From assembly GCA_016490735.1 (NCBI GenBank), contig JAEMWC010000073.1, forward strand, positions 482,501-546,500: a DNA stretch of 64,000 nucleotides, read 5' to 3'. Position 1 is the first letter of the stretch. Each line of letters begins with the position of its first letter. The DNA comes from Pachyseris speciosa. Its lineage: Eukaryota; Cnidaria; Anthozoa; Scleractinia; Pachyseridae. The notes under the pieces were generated by a model. That model saw only the letters and a program-made list of their open reading frames with translations, was not told the DNA's origin and searched no databases. Shown one piece after another: positions 47,701-59,074 of this stretch. Both the position numbers and the translations under genes were made by a program.

Positions 47701-50700
47701 GTGGTAATAAAAAGACTAAAATGTGTATTAAGGGAAGAGCAAGGAGTTAAGTGTGGTTCAAATGAGTCAGTTTCTTGTATTACATCTGTAATTAGTGAGT
47801 GAAAATGTTAATATGAAAAACTATTCCTGAAGAGGATTGACTGTATGCCGTAATAATTACTATTAGTAGGAATGCAAAAATGAGTTATTATTCTGTGTTA
47901 TTAAGTTTAAGGGTGTAGTGAATGTTGATGTTACTTTGAGGAGGTGTTCTTGTCATACTTTTTGTTCGTTTTAGAAATAGTTTTTTTTTATAGAAAAGTT
48001 GTCAATAACATGATTAGTTTACCATGATTTGGTGGTCCACTGGTAACTGTTTGAACTGCAACTTCTGGAAAGAAGAACATCCATTGTTAAAAAAAAAATA
48101 GTTAATTTTGGTGTTAAAGTTAAGTGTTAGCACTTAAAGTTCATGATTTACCTTCTCTGAAATCTGTTGAGTTATGGCTACTTATTGCATATTAAGTATT
48201 GTATACTGCTGAAGTAAGTATGTAAGTGGTAATAAAAAGACTAAAATGTGTATTAAGGGAAGAGCAAGGAGTTTAGTGTGCTTCAAATGAGTCAGTTTCT
48301 TGTATTACATCTGTAATTAGTGAGTGAAAATGTTAATATGAAAAACTATTCCTCAAGAGGATTGACTGTATGCTGTAATAATTACTATTAGTAGGAATGG
48401 AAAAATGAGTTATTATTCTGTATTATTAAGTTTAAGGGTGTAGTGAATGTTGATGTTACATTCTATAAGTGTTCTGTCACTTAAGAGTACTAAGATGATT
48501 GTGTTTTGTAATGGATATAAATATTGCAAGGAAGTGTAATTTATTTAAGAATATAGCTTACATGAAGTTTACCTTTTTTGGTTGAGGCATTTCTCTCTTG
48601 CTTGATATCATTTAGCCTCTTCAATAATTGCCATATGTTTCTGTCTGTATTGCCTAAACAAAACAAACAGCTTTTTGATTTCAAAGTTGTATCCCTATGT
48701 GTGCATTACTTTACATATAAGGAGCAGTTGCAATAGTTATTGTTGATAATATAATTTCATTAATACATTGTTATAATATTACTGTTCTTTTCTGTGTGTA
48801 GCATAGTTCAGAATGCTTGCAATTATTAATAAAGATGTCTTGTTTTTACGTCAGTATTTTATTAATTTTAATACATGCATTTCATATGTAATTTAGCACA
48901 TAAATTGTAAGTGCTGTATAGTGTGACATTCTATTAAATTGTAGAGAAATGAGTGTGAAATGGGTTGCTATTTAATTAGGCAATATACCACAACTTTCTT
49001 TGGGTTATAAGCTAATAAAGCATGTCGGATGTTGGAAGAACACTTGGATTCTTCAGGTGTTGTTCTAACATTCTGAGTGCTGAATTATGCCTATGAACTA
49101 TAGAAAGTTGTCGTATATTGGTTTGATATAATAATCGAGAGGATTACTGGAACAATAAATGATAGCTCATTGAACAATCAGAGCATGCGCATTGATGTGG
49201 TTATTACATAAATAGGAATAAACTTCAACTGCACCATTTTCATAGAAAGCATTTTAGCTGAGAAATATTTTACTTGAAGTCACGTACTAGGTATTTTTCA
49301 TTTAGTATTCAAAATGTGTCATTCTTTTTCCAGTACCTGTTTTCAAATTTGTGGCTAAATAATATTAAATTTTGCGTTCATTCTTAATAAATTGAACTTA
49401 GCATCTCGACGATTCTAAACGAAAGAGAAACGTTTCAGATCATACCACTGCATCATTATGTAACCACCTTGACCTCACATGGTTTGAAAGGAAAATGTTA
49501 GTAATTTGGACTTCTAGTTGTAGGTTGTGCAAGACAATAGAAGATTAAATTTCCACAAATAGTTAAATGCTAAGTGGAATCTATCAGAGACTACACCTCT
49601 AGTATTAGTTGTAATGTTTAAGTTTGGTCTAGATTGGTTTTATGAGTAATATAATTTTACAGTGTTTACTGAAAATGGGGCTAGCTACACCATGAAAACT
49701 AATCACAAGGCAGAACTGAAACAATAGATTTCAACATTTTGAAATCCATGAAATGAAATGTCTAGTAGAAAACAATGAAATGATAACTTGTGCATTGAGC
49801 AGTCATGCTTACACAACTATGGGGTTATGGGGTTGGTTAAAGATGTTAGATGGAGTAGTATTTGCATCTTCCCATGATTTTGAGGAGGCATTAAAAGGAC
49901 ATGGCTTGAGTAGTTGTGTCTTGGTTGTCAGTTGCACAGCCTTCTGATTATGAATCCCAAACAAAGCATGATCTTCAACCTGTTAAACTGCATTCAGTTA
50001 TGGCTTCGTTCAAAAATTAGGAAATAAATGAAAAGAAAATCTCATTTACAGTTTTTGTTTCCATTTAGTTTATAATTCTCATTTTATATGCAAAAATACC
50101 AAAAGATCAATGGTTCGAATTTGAGAGATAAGAATGACTGCTCAACAAACAAGTATCAAAACCATTGTTTTGTACTGGAGATTTGATTCGGCAGATTTTA
50201 AAATGTTGGAACCTATTGTTTCAGTTCTGCTGTGTCACTGGTTTTCATTGTCTGGGTGGCCCCAGTGTCATTGAGTGCATTGTAATTTGTTTGGAATTGT
50301 CTTATGCTAAACAGATGTGTTTAGTCAATTTGATACATGTCAGCTCTTGGGAGTTCTTTTAAAAGCAACAGTTATGTGAATAAAAACCACATTTTGATGT
50401 TACAGATAAAGACATACTTTGACTGTTCATCGTTGTTCTGAAACTGAAAAGAAAAATAGAGATATAATATGTATAATAGTGTATATATCTATATAAGTAG
50501 CTGGCAGCCTGGCAACTATTTGAAGTTATTTGAGGTTGTCAGTTAACCTTATGTAATTATTATGTTATTGTGACTTGTGTCTTCATGTAATTTTAGAAAA
50601 ATATATATGGAATAAAGAAAGTTATACATTGTTGACAAAGAGTACTCCTTTATATGGGCTTTATAGGGTTGTCCAATCCCAAAGGGTATGGTTTTAAGCT

Positions 50701-53700
50701 GTTTTGGTTTCAGATAGACTAATATCGCACTTGTTGTCAACAACAGATTTGCCTGTCCAGCCTCATCCACAAACCAAGCAAACACAAAGGATCTTAATCC
50801 AGTGGGAGCTAGAAGTCACCCTGATAATGAGTCTAGACAGGCAAAATCTATTGTTCATCAAAAATGTGATATTGGTCTAGAGGGTATCTATTTTAACCAC
50901 TTTGGTCTGAAATAGGGTATGCTTTGTGGACTCTATTGCTGATTTGAGCATGTTATTTAGAAGAAACTTCTTCATTATCAGACAAGAATACCATCAACAA
51001 AAGAGTGAGAAAAGCCCTTCTCAAGTTATGTTTACAGATCTGAAATTGCATATTTTAGCCTGAAATCGCTGCACTGAAAATTTTCTACAGTACCCCCCCC
51101 CCCCCCCCTTCCCTGGCTGCAAAGATGACAAGTTTCTACCTGGCAGCTAGTATTTCGTCAATAGTTCAAACACATTTTCTTAACGTGTTTGTGATTTTCT
51201 ACTTTGTAGAAGGCGAACAAAACAAACAATTTAAAATTTCAGAGATTGACACAAAGGGCAACTATCTTTTGCAGGTCTCAGTTGAAAGGCTTTCCCTTGT
51301 AAAATTCTATAGCACTAGAGAGATGGTAATCATTTTGAACATTCTTAAATAAATTTGAATAAAGGAGAAGTGAAAAGTGCCTGAAATGTTAACGTCAGTA
51401 TATATTGTATGATTTTGTTGTTAACATTCCATTTACTGTTGAGGCATCCTTTGTGTGTTTGTGTTTGTACTTATAGTCAACATTTCACACTAAGTGCCTG
51501 CTGTTTAGTGTACACTTTGTAGCCAATGTCTTACAGTTCATCCATATTTTACACGCAATGCTTACTCCACATTCAGCAACTCCCACTCCAAGTTTTAAAT
51601 TATGTGTCAAATAGTTCGCTCTTTTCAACTCTGGGTAGCCTGTGACACTTCATCTTGCATAAACTCATACCACGTCAGCCGTTTATGTCAATATGTTGAG
51701 GGTTCCACTGGATTTTGTCTTAAGTCCGTATGGACGCTCTCGATTGCTAGCGAGGCGAAAGTGAATGTTGTGACTTAGTTCAAAGTTAAGCTTTGCCAGT
51801 CAGTGAGAACTAAAAGTATGATTCCTTCATAACATGCATTGAAACCAGAGGAAGTGGTGGCTATGTGTAAAGTTAAGCTTATCACAGGTGTAAAAGAAAT
51901 TGAATGTCAGCTTTACTCAAGGAAAAGGGGAACAAATGTTAGTTTGGGCTTCAATGGACGTAAGTTTTTATGTCAACGTATTACTATTTTTTAGCTCAGG
52001 TTAAACGACGCAGAAATGACGCTGCAACAATTTAATTTCAGCTTCAGCATGTTAACACAATGTTTCCCCGCTGAATAAAACATTATTGCGGCAACAAGGA
52101 ATCTTTCCGAGGAAGCTGGGAAACATTTCTTGTTGCCGCAATAATGTTTGTTCGCATGACTGAGGGCGAAAACTTGTGAAAACATGGTTGAGCTGAAATG
52201 AACTTGTTTCCGTCATTTTTGCGCGCCTCGTTTAATTAGTCGAGCTTTATTGAGGTCGATAATGAACTTCGCCTCAAGTTAAATCCGAATTTATAAAATG
52301 ATTTTGATCAGTTGTAGTTTTAATAGGTTTTCTGTCTGATAATCTGTCTGTTGCTAGCTGAATACAACACAGATTTCTCTATTTTCTTTTGTAGCGTGTA
52401 CGCAGCTTCGAGATGTCTGATAAAATCTGATTGATTGAACAAGAGTTCGTTCATTGTCCGAAAGCGTATTTTTACTGTCGCGTAATTTTTGCGTACACTG
52501 GGACGTAAAGTTTAACTAAGTTTACGTGAATAAATAAAATAGAGACGATGTGTGAAACGATGCGCGCAAAGAAGTTGAGGGAACTTCAACTTTTACCGCA
52601 CCTTGCATACATCGTCTCTATTTTATTTACGCACTATAACGCGAGTTGAAATTGACCTCCGTATGCGTATAAATATTACAGGGTAACGGAAATCTACCCT
52701 TGTGTGGTATATTTAACGTTTTATTGAAAATTCTTTTCAGATTTTTTTCTTACTTAATGTTGTAGACTACATCATGTGCACGCGACGACAAGTTTCAGTA
52801 GGTATCTGTTTTGTGGAGGCAAGTCCGGCGGCATCGATTAATTAAACAGTACAGTGACATTTTCGTAACTGAAACGTAGCTTAAAAGATTCAGAATGGCC
52901 AAATTATAGGCCCTGAGGTTTTCAGAAAGGTCGTAATTACTGTTTTTAGGCAGTCAAAAACGTCAGCTAGCATTTTCGAAAAGAAAACAGTTGCCTAAAA
53001 AGTTCCCGCAAGGTTCATTTCAGTTAGCATTTTCTCAAAGGAAGATTTTGCTCCCCAACAAATAGGGGCAATTAAAATTTCAGCTAACGAATGCGAAGAG
53101 ATCAAATTCTTCTAGCTCACGAAAACATCACTTTTAATTTTAACAGTTTTCAAACACCATAAGGTATTTAAAAATGCCTTTCTACAGCATTTCACTTCAT
53201 TTGCCTGCTTGGGTGCCCATGACATCAGTGTATGCCGTTCGTTTTTCTGTAACAGTTGCGAAGTACGCGCGCTCCAAAACAGCAATGTTTACGACGTTCA
53301 TTGATACAACTGGAAGAACATTGAAATGCACTTTTTGACAATGGAACAAATGAAATGATCAAAGTGCCTATTTACTTACTGGTCTCTCCTGTTGTAATTT
53401 GAATTGTCCGAAGCTGTCTGTGAAACAATAAAGAGATGTAACATGGCATAATTGTACGCTCTTAATACCTTCTGGCCTTGTGTTTTTTTGAACACTGAGC
53501 ATTTGCAAAAAAAAGAAATCAGAGAAAGACCTCAAAACTTGTAAACTTAAAGTTAACCAACATTTTTAAGAGTTCTTTGTCAACTGGTTCTGCTATTAAG
53601 TATTGTGGAGAAAATTGCAACCATGAATGGTGATGAATTTCGCATGACGCAACGAGAATTCAGTAGTTGAATTTGCAATTTTAAATCGCCAGACTAGTTT

Positions 53701-53860
53701 ACTTGGGTCATGTTGCTTGGAAAAGAGATAACGCATAGCGTAGTACTAATTTTGCGATTAAACTGCATGTTAGTAGAGAAAATCATCACAAACGTGTATT
53801 AAAGTTAGGGGAACATACCAAGAGAAGTACTTACTTGACAGTGATACGATGGACAACAGC
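44759..53860 (-). CDS. Candidate novel gene of micro-exons encoding a ~58-aa basic peptide
   Basis: Exons, each with a polypyrimidine-AG before it and GT after it: 53835-~53860 (5' UTR; donor GTAAGTAC), 53380-53417 (5' UTR; acceptor GTTTCACAG, donor GTAAGTAA), 50418-50443 (acceptor TTTTTCTTTTCAG, ATG at 50428-50430, donor GTATGT), 48573-48653 (acceptor TTTTGTTTAG, donor GTAAAC), 46878-46904 (acceptor TCTTTTCCAG, donor GTAAAT), 45521-45565 (acceptor TTATTGTTACAG, donor GTAAGT) and a terminal exon from 44769 (acceptor TGTGTTTTAG) with TAG at 44759-44761. Internal coding exons are 81, 27 and 45 nt, all multiples of three, and all junctions are in the same phase. The joined product starts MNSQSNTDR, has NIWQLLKRLNDIKQERN, then PKNTKLPLALRRITEDYEY and ends SRSTS. 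It is basic, hydrophilic and lacks a signal peptide. No family is recognised. The exon chain was found by eye and further exons are possible. Confidence 0.5.
47170..47399. mobile_element. Small MITE with inverted termini
   Basis: The left end AAGCCTGCTTTTCAGTAGC is matched by the reverse complement of the right end (GCTAGTGAAAAACAGGCTT). Inside, GCATAAGAAG words repeat in both orientations. About 230 bp and non-coding. It lies within an intron of the candidate micro-exon gene. Confidence 0.7.
47422..48457. repeat. Tandem duplication, ~511-bp unit
   Basis: Copy 1 (47422-47932) and copy 2 (47933-48457) both start ACTTTGAGGAGGTGTTCTTG and end GTGAATGTTGATGTTAC. They differ only by scattered substitutions and a roughly 12-bp insertion (GTTAATTTTGGTG region near 48105) in copy 2. 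The similarity is very high, so the duplication is recent. Confidence 0.92.
51093..51108. repeat. Poly(C) tract
   Basis: Sixteen C in a row, prone to length error in sequencing. Confidence 0.9.
52003..52236. mobile_element. Fold-back MITE with nested inverted repeats
   Basis: The outer arms (GTTAAACGACGCAGAAATGA and, at the right, its near reverse complement ending GCCTCGTTTAA) enclose an inner perfect pair, CATTATTGCGGCAACAAG at about 52081-52098 against CTTGTTGCCGCAATAATG at about 52128-52146. No coding capacity. Confidence 0.75.
52523..52634. repeat. Inverted repeat, 26-bp arms
   Basis: The left arm contains AATAAAATAGAGACGATGT and the right arm ACATCGTCTCTATTTTATT. A shorter palindrome, AAGTTGAGGGAACTTCAACTT in two halves, sits in the loop. 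It is a hairpin of MITE type. Confidence 0.8.
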
Positions 53861-53884
53861 GCGTGGAGCAAACGCAGCTCTAAT

Positions 53885-53892
53885 CTTTTATA
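53885..53892 (-). promoter_or_regulatory. TATA box of the candidate micro-exon gene
   Basis: The minus strand reads TATAAAAG about 50 nt upstream of the 5' splice site that ends exon 1 (53835). Transcription would start near 53858. Confidence 0.5.
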
Positions 53893-54004
53893 CCAAGTTT
53901 TTGGGCGTTAACTGCGATACGTCTAACTTTTATTGGTTGGATACTTATTTGATTGACAGATGTGATATGTGTAACCCTTTCATTGGCTAAGCTTGTTTTG
54001 CTGT

Positions 54005-54394
54005 GTAAAGGGGGTGACACACTAGGCGATTTCATACGCCGATCGCAGCGAATTTGATCGACAGCGAAATTCGCCAGCCAATTTCGCTGGCGATTGATGC
54101 GGGTACACTAAGCGATTTTTTCATTAGATTTAATTCTTTTCCTCTATCCAAAACCACGTGTCGTTGGTGTCGGTCATTGTGAAAAGTCGTGATAAAATCA
54201 CCCAATCTGATTGGTTGACTTTACTGCCGATTCGCAGAAATAAACGTACAAAATCGCGGGAACTAGCACACTAGCCAAATGTTGGAATGTAGTCGGCGAT
54301 GTCTGACATTTTAGATATCGGCCATTTTATACAGCGATCGCGGCGATCGACGAAAATCGCAATCGTGGCGCCGAGCACACAACACGAAAATCGA
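54005..54394. repeat. Palindrome-rich segment, possible MITE
   Basis: It begins GGGTGACACACTAGGCGATTT and is full of short inverted words around GCGATCG and AATTTCGCTGGCGA. The right end is unclear because the SINE array adjoins it. Confidence 0.4.
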
Positions 54395-54448
54395 GGACTA
54401 CAACTGGGTTGAACCCGTGACCTCGCGATTCCGGGGCGATGCTCTAAT

Positions 54449-54481
<33 letters not shown>

Positions 54482-54651
54482 AGGTCAATTGTGGGTTTTT
54501 CAGGCTTCTTTTCCCAATTGCGTAACTTGCGTCCACAACTGCGAGGATCATTCTTCATTTGATTTCATTTCCGCCAGTTCATATATGATTTCATGTATCA
54601 TTCACACTCATTCCTTTCACGGGAACATATGAATCCACAATTGACCTGCTG

Positions 54652-54688
<37 letters not shown>

Positions 54689-55110
54689 ATCGCACCGGAA
54701 TCGCGAGGTCATGGGTTCAAACCCCGTCGAAGTCCTGCATTTTTTCAGGCTTCTTTTCGCAATTGCATAAATTGCGTCCACAAGTGCGAGGATCATTGTT
54801 CATTTCATTTCCGCAGTTCATATATGATTTCTATCATATATCATTCACACTCATTTCTCTAACAAGAACATATGAACCCACAATTGACCTGATGCCAACG
54901 TCAGTGGCTTCATAGGTCAGTTGGTTAGAGCATTGCACGAGAATTGCGAGGCCACAGGTTCAAACTCCGTTGAACTCCTGAATTTTTTTTCTTTTTGCAA
55001 TTGGATACATTGCGTCCACAACTGGGAGGATTACTCTTCATTTGATTTCATTTCCGTAGTTCATATATGATTTATTTCATATCAGTATCATTCACAGTTA
55101 TATTTTACAT
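54395..55110. mobile_element. Array of tRNA-like SINE units, first head inverted
   Basis: Three tRNA-like heads occur: 54395-54466 (-), 54662-54734 (+) and 54906-54977 (+). Each starts GGCTTCATAGCTCAGTTGG or a close variant, with a D-arm/A box (TAGCTCAGTTGGTTAGAGCA) and a B box (GGTTCAAACCC). The body (CAATTGC...AATTGCGTCCACAA, GCGAGGATCAT, CATATATGATTTC) and a link ending GCCAACGTCAGTGGCTTC repeat at about 240-bp spacing. The first body (54506 on) is in plus orientation although its head is minus, so the first head has been flipped. Acceptor and anticodon stems have mismatches and U33 is replaced by C in the second head, so these are SINE or pseudo-tRNA units rather than working tRNA genes. 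Confidence 0.85.
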
Positions 55111-55639
55111 AGTCTCAGCATTTCGGTCTATTGTTCATGAATATGTCATGATATGTAGACATGTTTGTGGGAAATTTCGAAGAAACGCGAACGTAAATGA
55201 AACTTAACTAGGGCACAATTACGTCTATATAGCTAAGTTGTTAAGTGGTTTTATAAGGAAAACAATGTCACTTAAAAACGATGTGGTATACACAGCAGTA
55301 AAACAAAATCACTCATTTGTAAATAAAAGTTAGAGATACCACTAAGTTGATAGTTCCGATTAATTTTTAACGACTGAAGCACTTCAATAAACTGAAAAAA
55401 GCAACAGGCAGAATTGTATTTCACAATTTAAGTAATTTTTCCATATCAAACTCATCGATGAACATTTGATATTCAGTGATCATACATGACCGATTTAATG
55501 ACTTTCATCAGTGCGCATACGCAGTTTGAGCAAAATTCTGCGAAATTGAAAATGGCCGCCGAAGAAGCGTCTGTCCTGTTCCCCGAAAAGGCTTATTGAC
55601 GAGTATCTACCGGTGTTTAAAGCTAAAAATTAAAAGAAA
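55111..55639. other. No recognised gene
   Basis: AT-rich leader of the following gene. The last 100 bp (AAAATGGCCGCCGAAG region) look like the 5' end of a transcript. Confidence 0.35.
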
Positions 55640-56210
55640 ATGAAAAAGGACAACCAGATTTATGAAATTGAAATTCGCGAGGTGGATAAAGAGAAGAAAA
55701 GGATCAAAATTCTCTACAAGGGTCTTAGCAAAGATACAGATGAGTGGCGTGACTACAGGGATGATTTGTTTCCATTTGTGAGGCTAGAGAAAGCATTTAT
55801 TCCTCGACTTTTCTTTGGAAGAAAGAAAGAACAGCCATTACGTTCAACTGTACAGGGAAGTAAAACGGAGACTGTGGTCCGGGCGCCGTGATGACCCAGA
55901 AATTAGGATTGAACTCAATATGGACCCTGATGTATTTGATCAAGAGCTTGGACTGGTAATCAGAGCAAATTATGAGAGACGGAGAGAAGTACATCAGATC
56001 GCTGACAATCACGATTTGGATGATTTGCTGGGGTTGAAATGGAATGAAAGAATATTAAATGAAAATGGAGACTTTGCATATGTGATCAAGGGAACAGTTA
56101 AATATTGGTTGTCCAAGAGGAGATTCACATATGTTGGTGTTTACCTTTGTTCGAGGTGATGGCAACAAAGCACAATACTTAAATGGAGCTTTTTTATGTA
56201 ATTCAGAACA
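55640..56210 (+). pseudogene. Chromo-like domain protein of a transposon family, frameshifted
   Basis: The first frame from ATG 55640 encodes YEIEIREVDKEKKRIKILYK followed by a TDEWRDYRDD barrel-like (Tudor-knot/chromo) unit and FPFVRLEKAFIP. After a shift near 55820-55840 it reads LYREVKRRLWSGRRDDPEIR, LNMDPDVFDQELG, NHDLDDLLGLKWNERILNEN and FAYVIKGTVKYWL; after another near 56120 it reads MLVFTFVRGDGNKAQYL. I recall this as a multi-copy cnidarian family with unknown role. It is convergent with the transposase-like gene at 56538-58650 and may belong to the same element. Confidence 0.65.
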
Positions 56211-56537
56211 CACAAACTAATTCAGAAAATAACATGTTTAACATTTACAACATATTTTTTGTCATATCTTTAGTGCAGATATCAGTTTTATTGGTTGTTG
56301 CGTAACAAATTGTACTCCCACAGTGTGCATTTATACTATTCTGATAGCTTCAAATTCCAAGTGAGCATACATGTAGAAAGATATTTGGTGTTTGATGTCC
56401 AATTACAAAGTTTGACATGAAGTAATTGAAATCTGCCCTGCATATGACAGAAACCGATCAGTTAATCTGTCACAATCAGACATTTCTGTTTCCAGTGGCC
56501 ATTAATTTTGATGAGATGTGAACAACATGTTGTATGT

Positions 56538-58650
56538 TCACAGTTGATACAGTTGTAGGTTCATGTTTTGATTGTGACCAATATTAGAACAGTTGGAACA
56601 TGTATAGCTGTTTTTAACCCTTGCATAACCACCTGCCTCAAGATACTGAATTCTATTTTTCTTCAGGAAAAGTTGCTTAAGGGCAGAAACCCCTCTATGA
56701 TTAGTTGAGCAAAAATAGTCCTTTGATGCCCTGTTGTTATACTTTGCCATGCCCTGCTGGGTATAGTAAGCAATATTTTTGTATAACTTTAGAAATTCAG
56801 GAACGTGGGCATTAAGGGCATGCATATATGGTGTCACATCCTTTGTTTGGTATAAATTAAGAAAATTTTCATCTTTTAATCTTAGTTTTAAAGTGCACGA
56901 TTTCATTATCACAATGGAAATCAAGCTTTAAATCCCCAATGATATCCATGAAACAAGCCCACAGATTTTGAATTTGGTTACCCTCTGTTTCATCATTAAG
57001 AAGTGCTGATATTTTGATATTTTGGAATAACTTAAGTTTCTCTGGACCAGTGAGATCTTGGTATTCCAACTTTTTCTAGTCCTTGCCAATATGCCATTGA
57101 AATGATATGCCCAGATTTTGAATGAGGGTTTTGTAAGCTGCCATATGTTTATATTTGTCCCTTGGGAACCCATTTGGAAATTGAACTTTTTTTTCAATAA
57201 GATCCAGCCTCCTCAGTTCTCTGATTAATAGCTCAATTAAGTTATCTGAAATTCTAAGAAAAAGATGTAATGTATCTATAACTACATGATCCTGACAAAT
57301 GAAGGGAAATAAGGGATCATGTCTACAATTATATTTCTTTGATTTGGCACATTTGCTTATTTCTTCCAGGTTTCGTTCCCCTAATTTTAAATCAGAGAGG
57401 GACCACTGTTTATGAAAACCCCATCTCTCTTTTTGGGGACACTTGCACCATATACAAGCATAGTCTTGGTTTGCGGCCCCCAACCCACAGACACAAGCCA
57501 AAAATTTCCAATCACCGCCAAGAAAGTACTCAATAGTGTAGGTTTTATTATTTACAGTAATTTTTGTCAGTGATCCCATCTCACTGCTGAGATCAAAAAG
57601 ACTCTCCTGTAAATTGTCATAACTCTCGGTTGTCATGATAATTGCTAAGATATAACTTCCTTTCTCACCCATTGCTACTTGTTCATTCATTATAGTGTAA
57701 GTAAAATTAACAATTTTTAACCTTTTGCCAATTTCTGTTCCGTCCCCGCTGACTTTGACTTTGATAACTTTACTTGCATGCCCTCTGCTTCTCCTGGTGT
57801 GGAGCTTAAGGTCCAAGAAGCATTAAGGTCGTTGACTCTTTTAATGACCGTGGACAATTTTGGAAAATCTTTAGCTTTGCTGAAAATTCACGCCAGGCCT
57901 CGTTGGAAATGTTAAACTTGTGTTTTAGATATAACCACATGTTGAAATCATCTACCTCTCGGTCAGTCATTTCCTTTTCTTCGTTATCTCTAAAAGGCAG
58001 TTTGTCTTGCTCCAGGAGCCTGAAGGTCTCGAGCTTTTCCGTATCTTCGTTGAATGCCTCTACTTTAGTTGCAACATAATCTTATAAATCAAGAAACGAA
58101 AGTGTTGCGTGACATTGTTCTTTTAGTTGCCTCTTCACGCGAGTCTGACGTGGCGGTGTGTATTGTCCAAAACACTTTTTTGGCAGGGCCTCTGGCCTTT
58201 TTTCCAAAATTCATCGCTGCTACCTTTTTGGCCAGACGTTTAAACCAAAGTTTGTTGTAACTGTCCCTCTTCTCTGCCGTTTTCAACACACTTTGAAGTC
58301 TCTCCTCAAGGCAAATCCTTTCAGCTGCTTCTTCCGTAACAGACTCCTCAAGTGCCCTTTTTTGCCCTCGGAGAATTTCATACTGTGTCTTCACCTTCAT
58401 TGTAGTAAATTTTGAATTGATATTTCGCTCCGGTTTTCCATCCGTTCAACAACTTTACCGGTGATTTTTCTCCTGCCTTGCTCACACGTCTATAATCCGT
58501 TTGCAGTATTGAAATCTTTTTGAAGACGTTTAGAATACGGCTGTTAAAAACAACATCGCCAGCACCAGATTCTTCAAAAATTCTCTTCACGCCAGCGGCT
58601 ACGGCGGAGTCGCAACCGTTTTCTGTGCCGTTTTTATTCTCCTTGGATAA
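56538..58650 (-). pseudogene. Transposase-like gene of a multi-copy family, frameshifted
   Basis: The N-terminal part (58378-58650) includes CDSAVAAGVKRIFEES. After a frameshift a coiled-coil/basic block follows (58089-58400, KRALEESVTEEAAERICLEE and LWFKRLAKKVAA). A further frame at about 57830-58077 has TDREVDDFNMWLYLKHKFN. The core at 57076-57816 has IKVKVSGDGTEIGKRLKIVN, FLGGDWKFLACVCGL, YACIWCKCP and DHVVIDTLHLFLRISDNL. The C-terminus (56538-56924) has DVTPYMHALNAHVPEFLKLY, TQQGMAKYNNRASKDY and a C-x2-C-x4-H finger-like end (CSNCSNIGH). GDG, GGD and the E/N-rich end look like a D-D-E/N pattern, so transposase function is likely but inferred. Several shifts inactivate it. Confidence 0.7.
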
Positions 58651-58774
58651 TGTATAAATGAGTGAACTGAAAGAAATGAGATGTAGACCCCGGCAAGTTT
58701 AATATTATTTGAAATTTCTGACTCAAAACGCCAATCTGGTTTTACCCTAGCAATGTGTTAATGACTGCGACCTT

Positions 58775-58780
58775 TTTATT
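58775..58780 (-). terminator. Polyadenylation signal AATAAA
   Basis: Canonical signal on the minus strand, 75 nt after the stop codon of the small secreted peptide gene. Confidence 0.6.
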
Positions 58781-58855
58781 AATTCGCATCCTCGTCCTCA
58801 GTACCCGAACTGAACCTTGAAACAGAGATAAAAAGCTCACTGAAGTACGGTAATA

Positions 58856-59017
58856 TCATAGGAACACTTTCTTGTTAATTTCGTATAGGAATGAAGGAAC
58901 AGCATCTCCCGAAGAATTGTTTCCCGTACTATCCGCATTGCCGTATGCTCTGCTGCCCGGTATGAAAGATAGAAGCAACAGCAGCAAACACGCGAGCAAG
59001 TGAACCTTAAGGGCCAT
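58856..59017 (-). CDS. Small secreted peptide precursor (53 aa), hypothetical
   Basis: ATG at 59015-59017 opens a 53-codon frame ending TGA at 58856-58858. Residues 1-24 are a textbook signal peptide: basic start (MALKVH), a hydrophobic core with six consecutive leucines, and a likely cut after GSRA. The mature part has about 29 residues, with overlapping N-glycosylation sequons (GNNSSG), no cysteine and one dibasic site (INKK). A TATATAA box at 59075-59081 and AATAAA at 58775-58780 give a compact single-exon transcript of roughly 300 nt. It overlaps no transposon. No family is recognised; a neuropeptide-like or other secreted peptide is possible. The frame is short, so the call rests mainly on the signal peptide and the well-placed signals. 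Confidence 0.55.
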   Translation of the reverse strand: MALKVHLLACLLLLLLSFIPGSRAYGNADSTGNNSSGDAVPSFLYEINKKVFL

Positions 59018-59074
59018 AAGTCTGTGGAAAAATGTTGATCTATATTGATGAAATTGGTATCCAAACGCGGGAAA

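Noticed and set aside
54662..54734. Functional tRNA gene
   Set aside because: A and B boxes are good, but the acceptor and anticodon stems have mismatches, position 33 is C instead of T, and the unit repeats with a common non-tRNA body, which fits a SINE.
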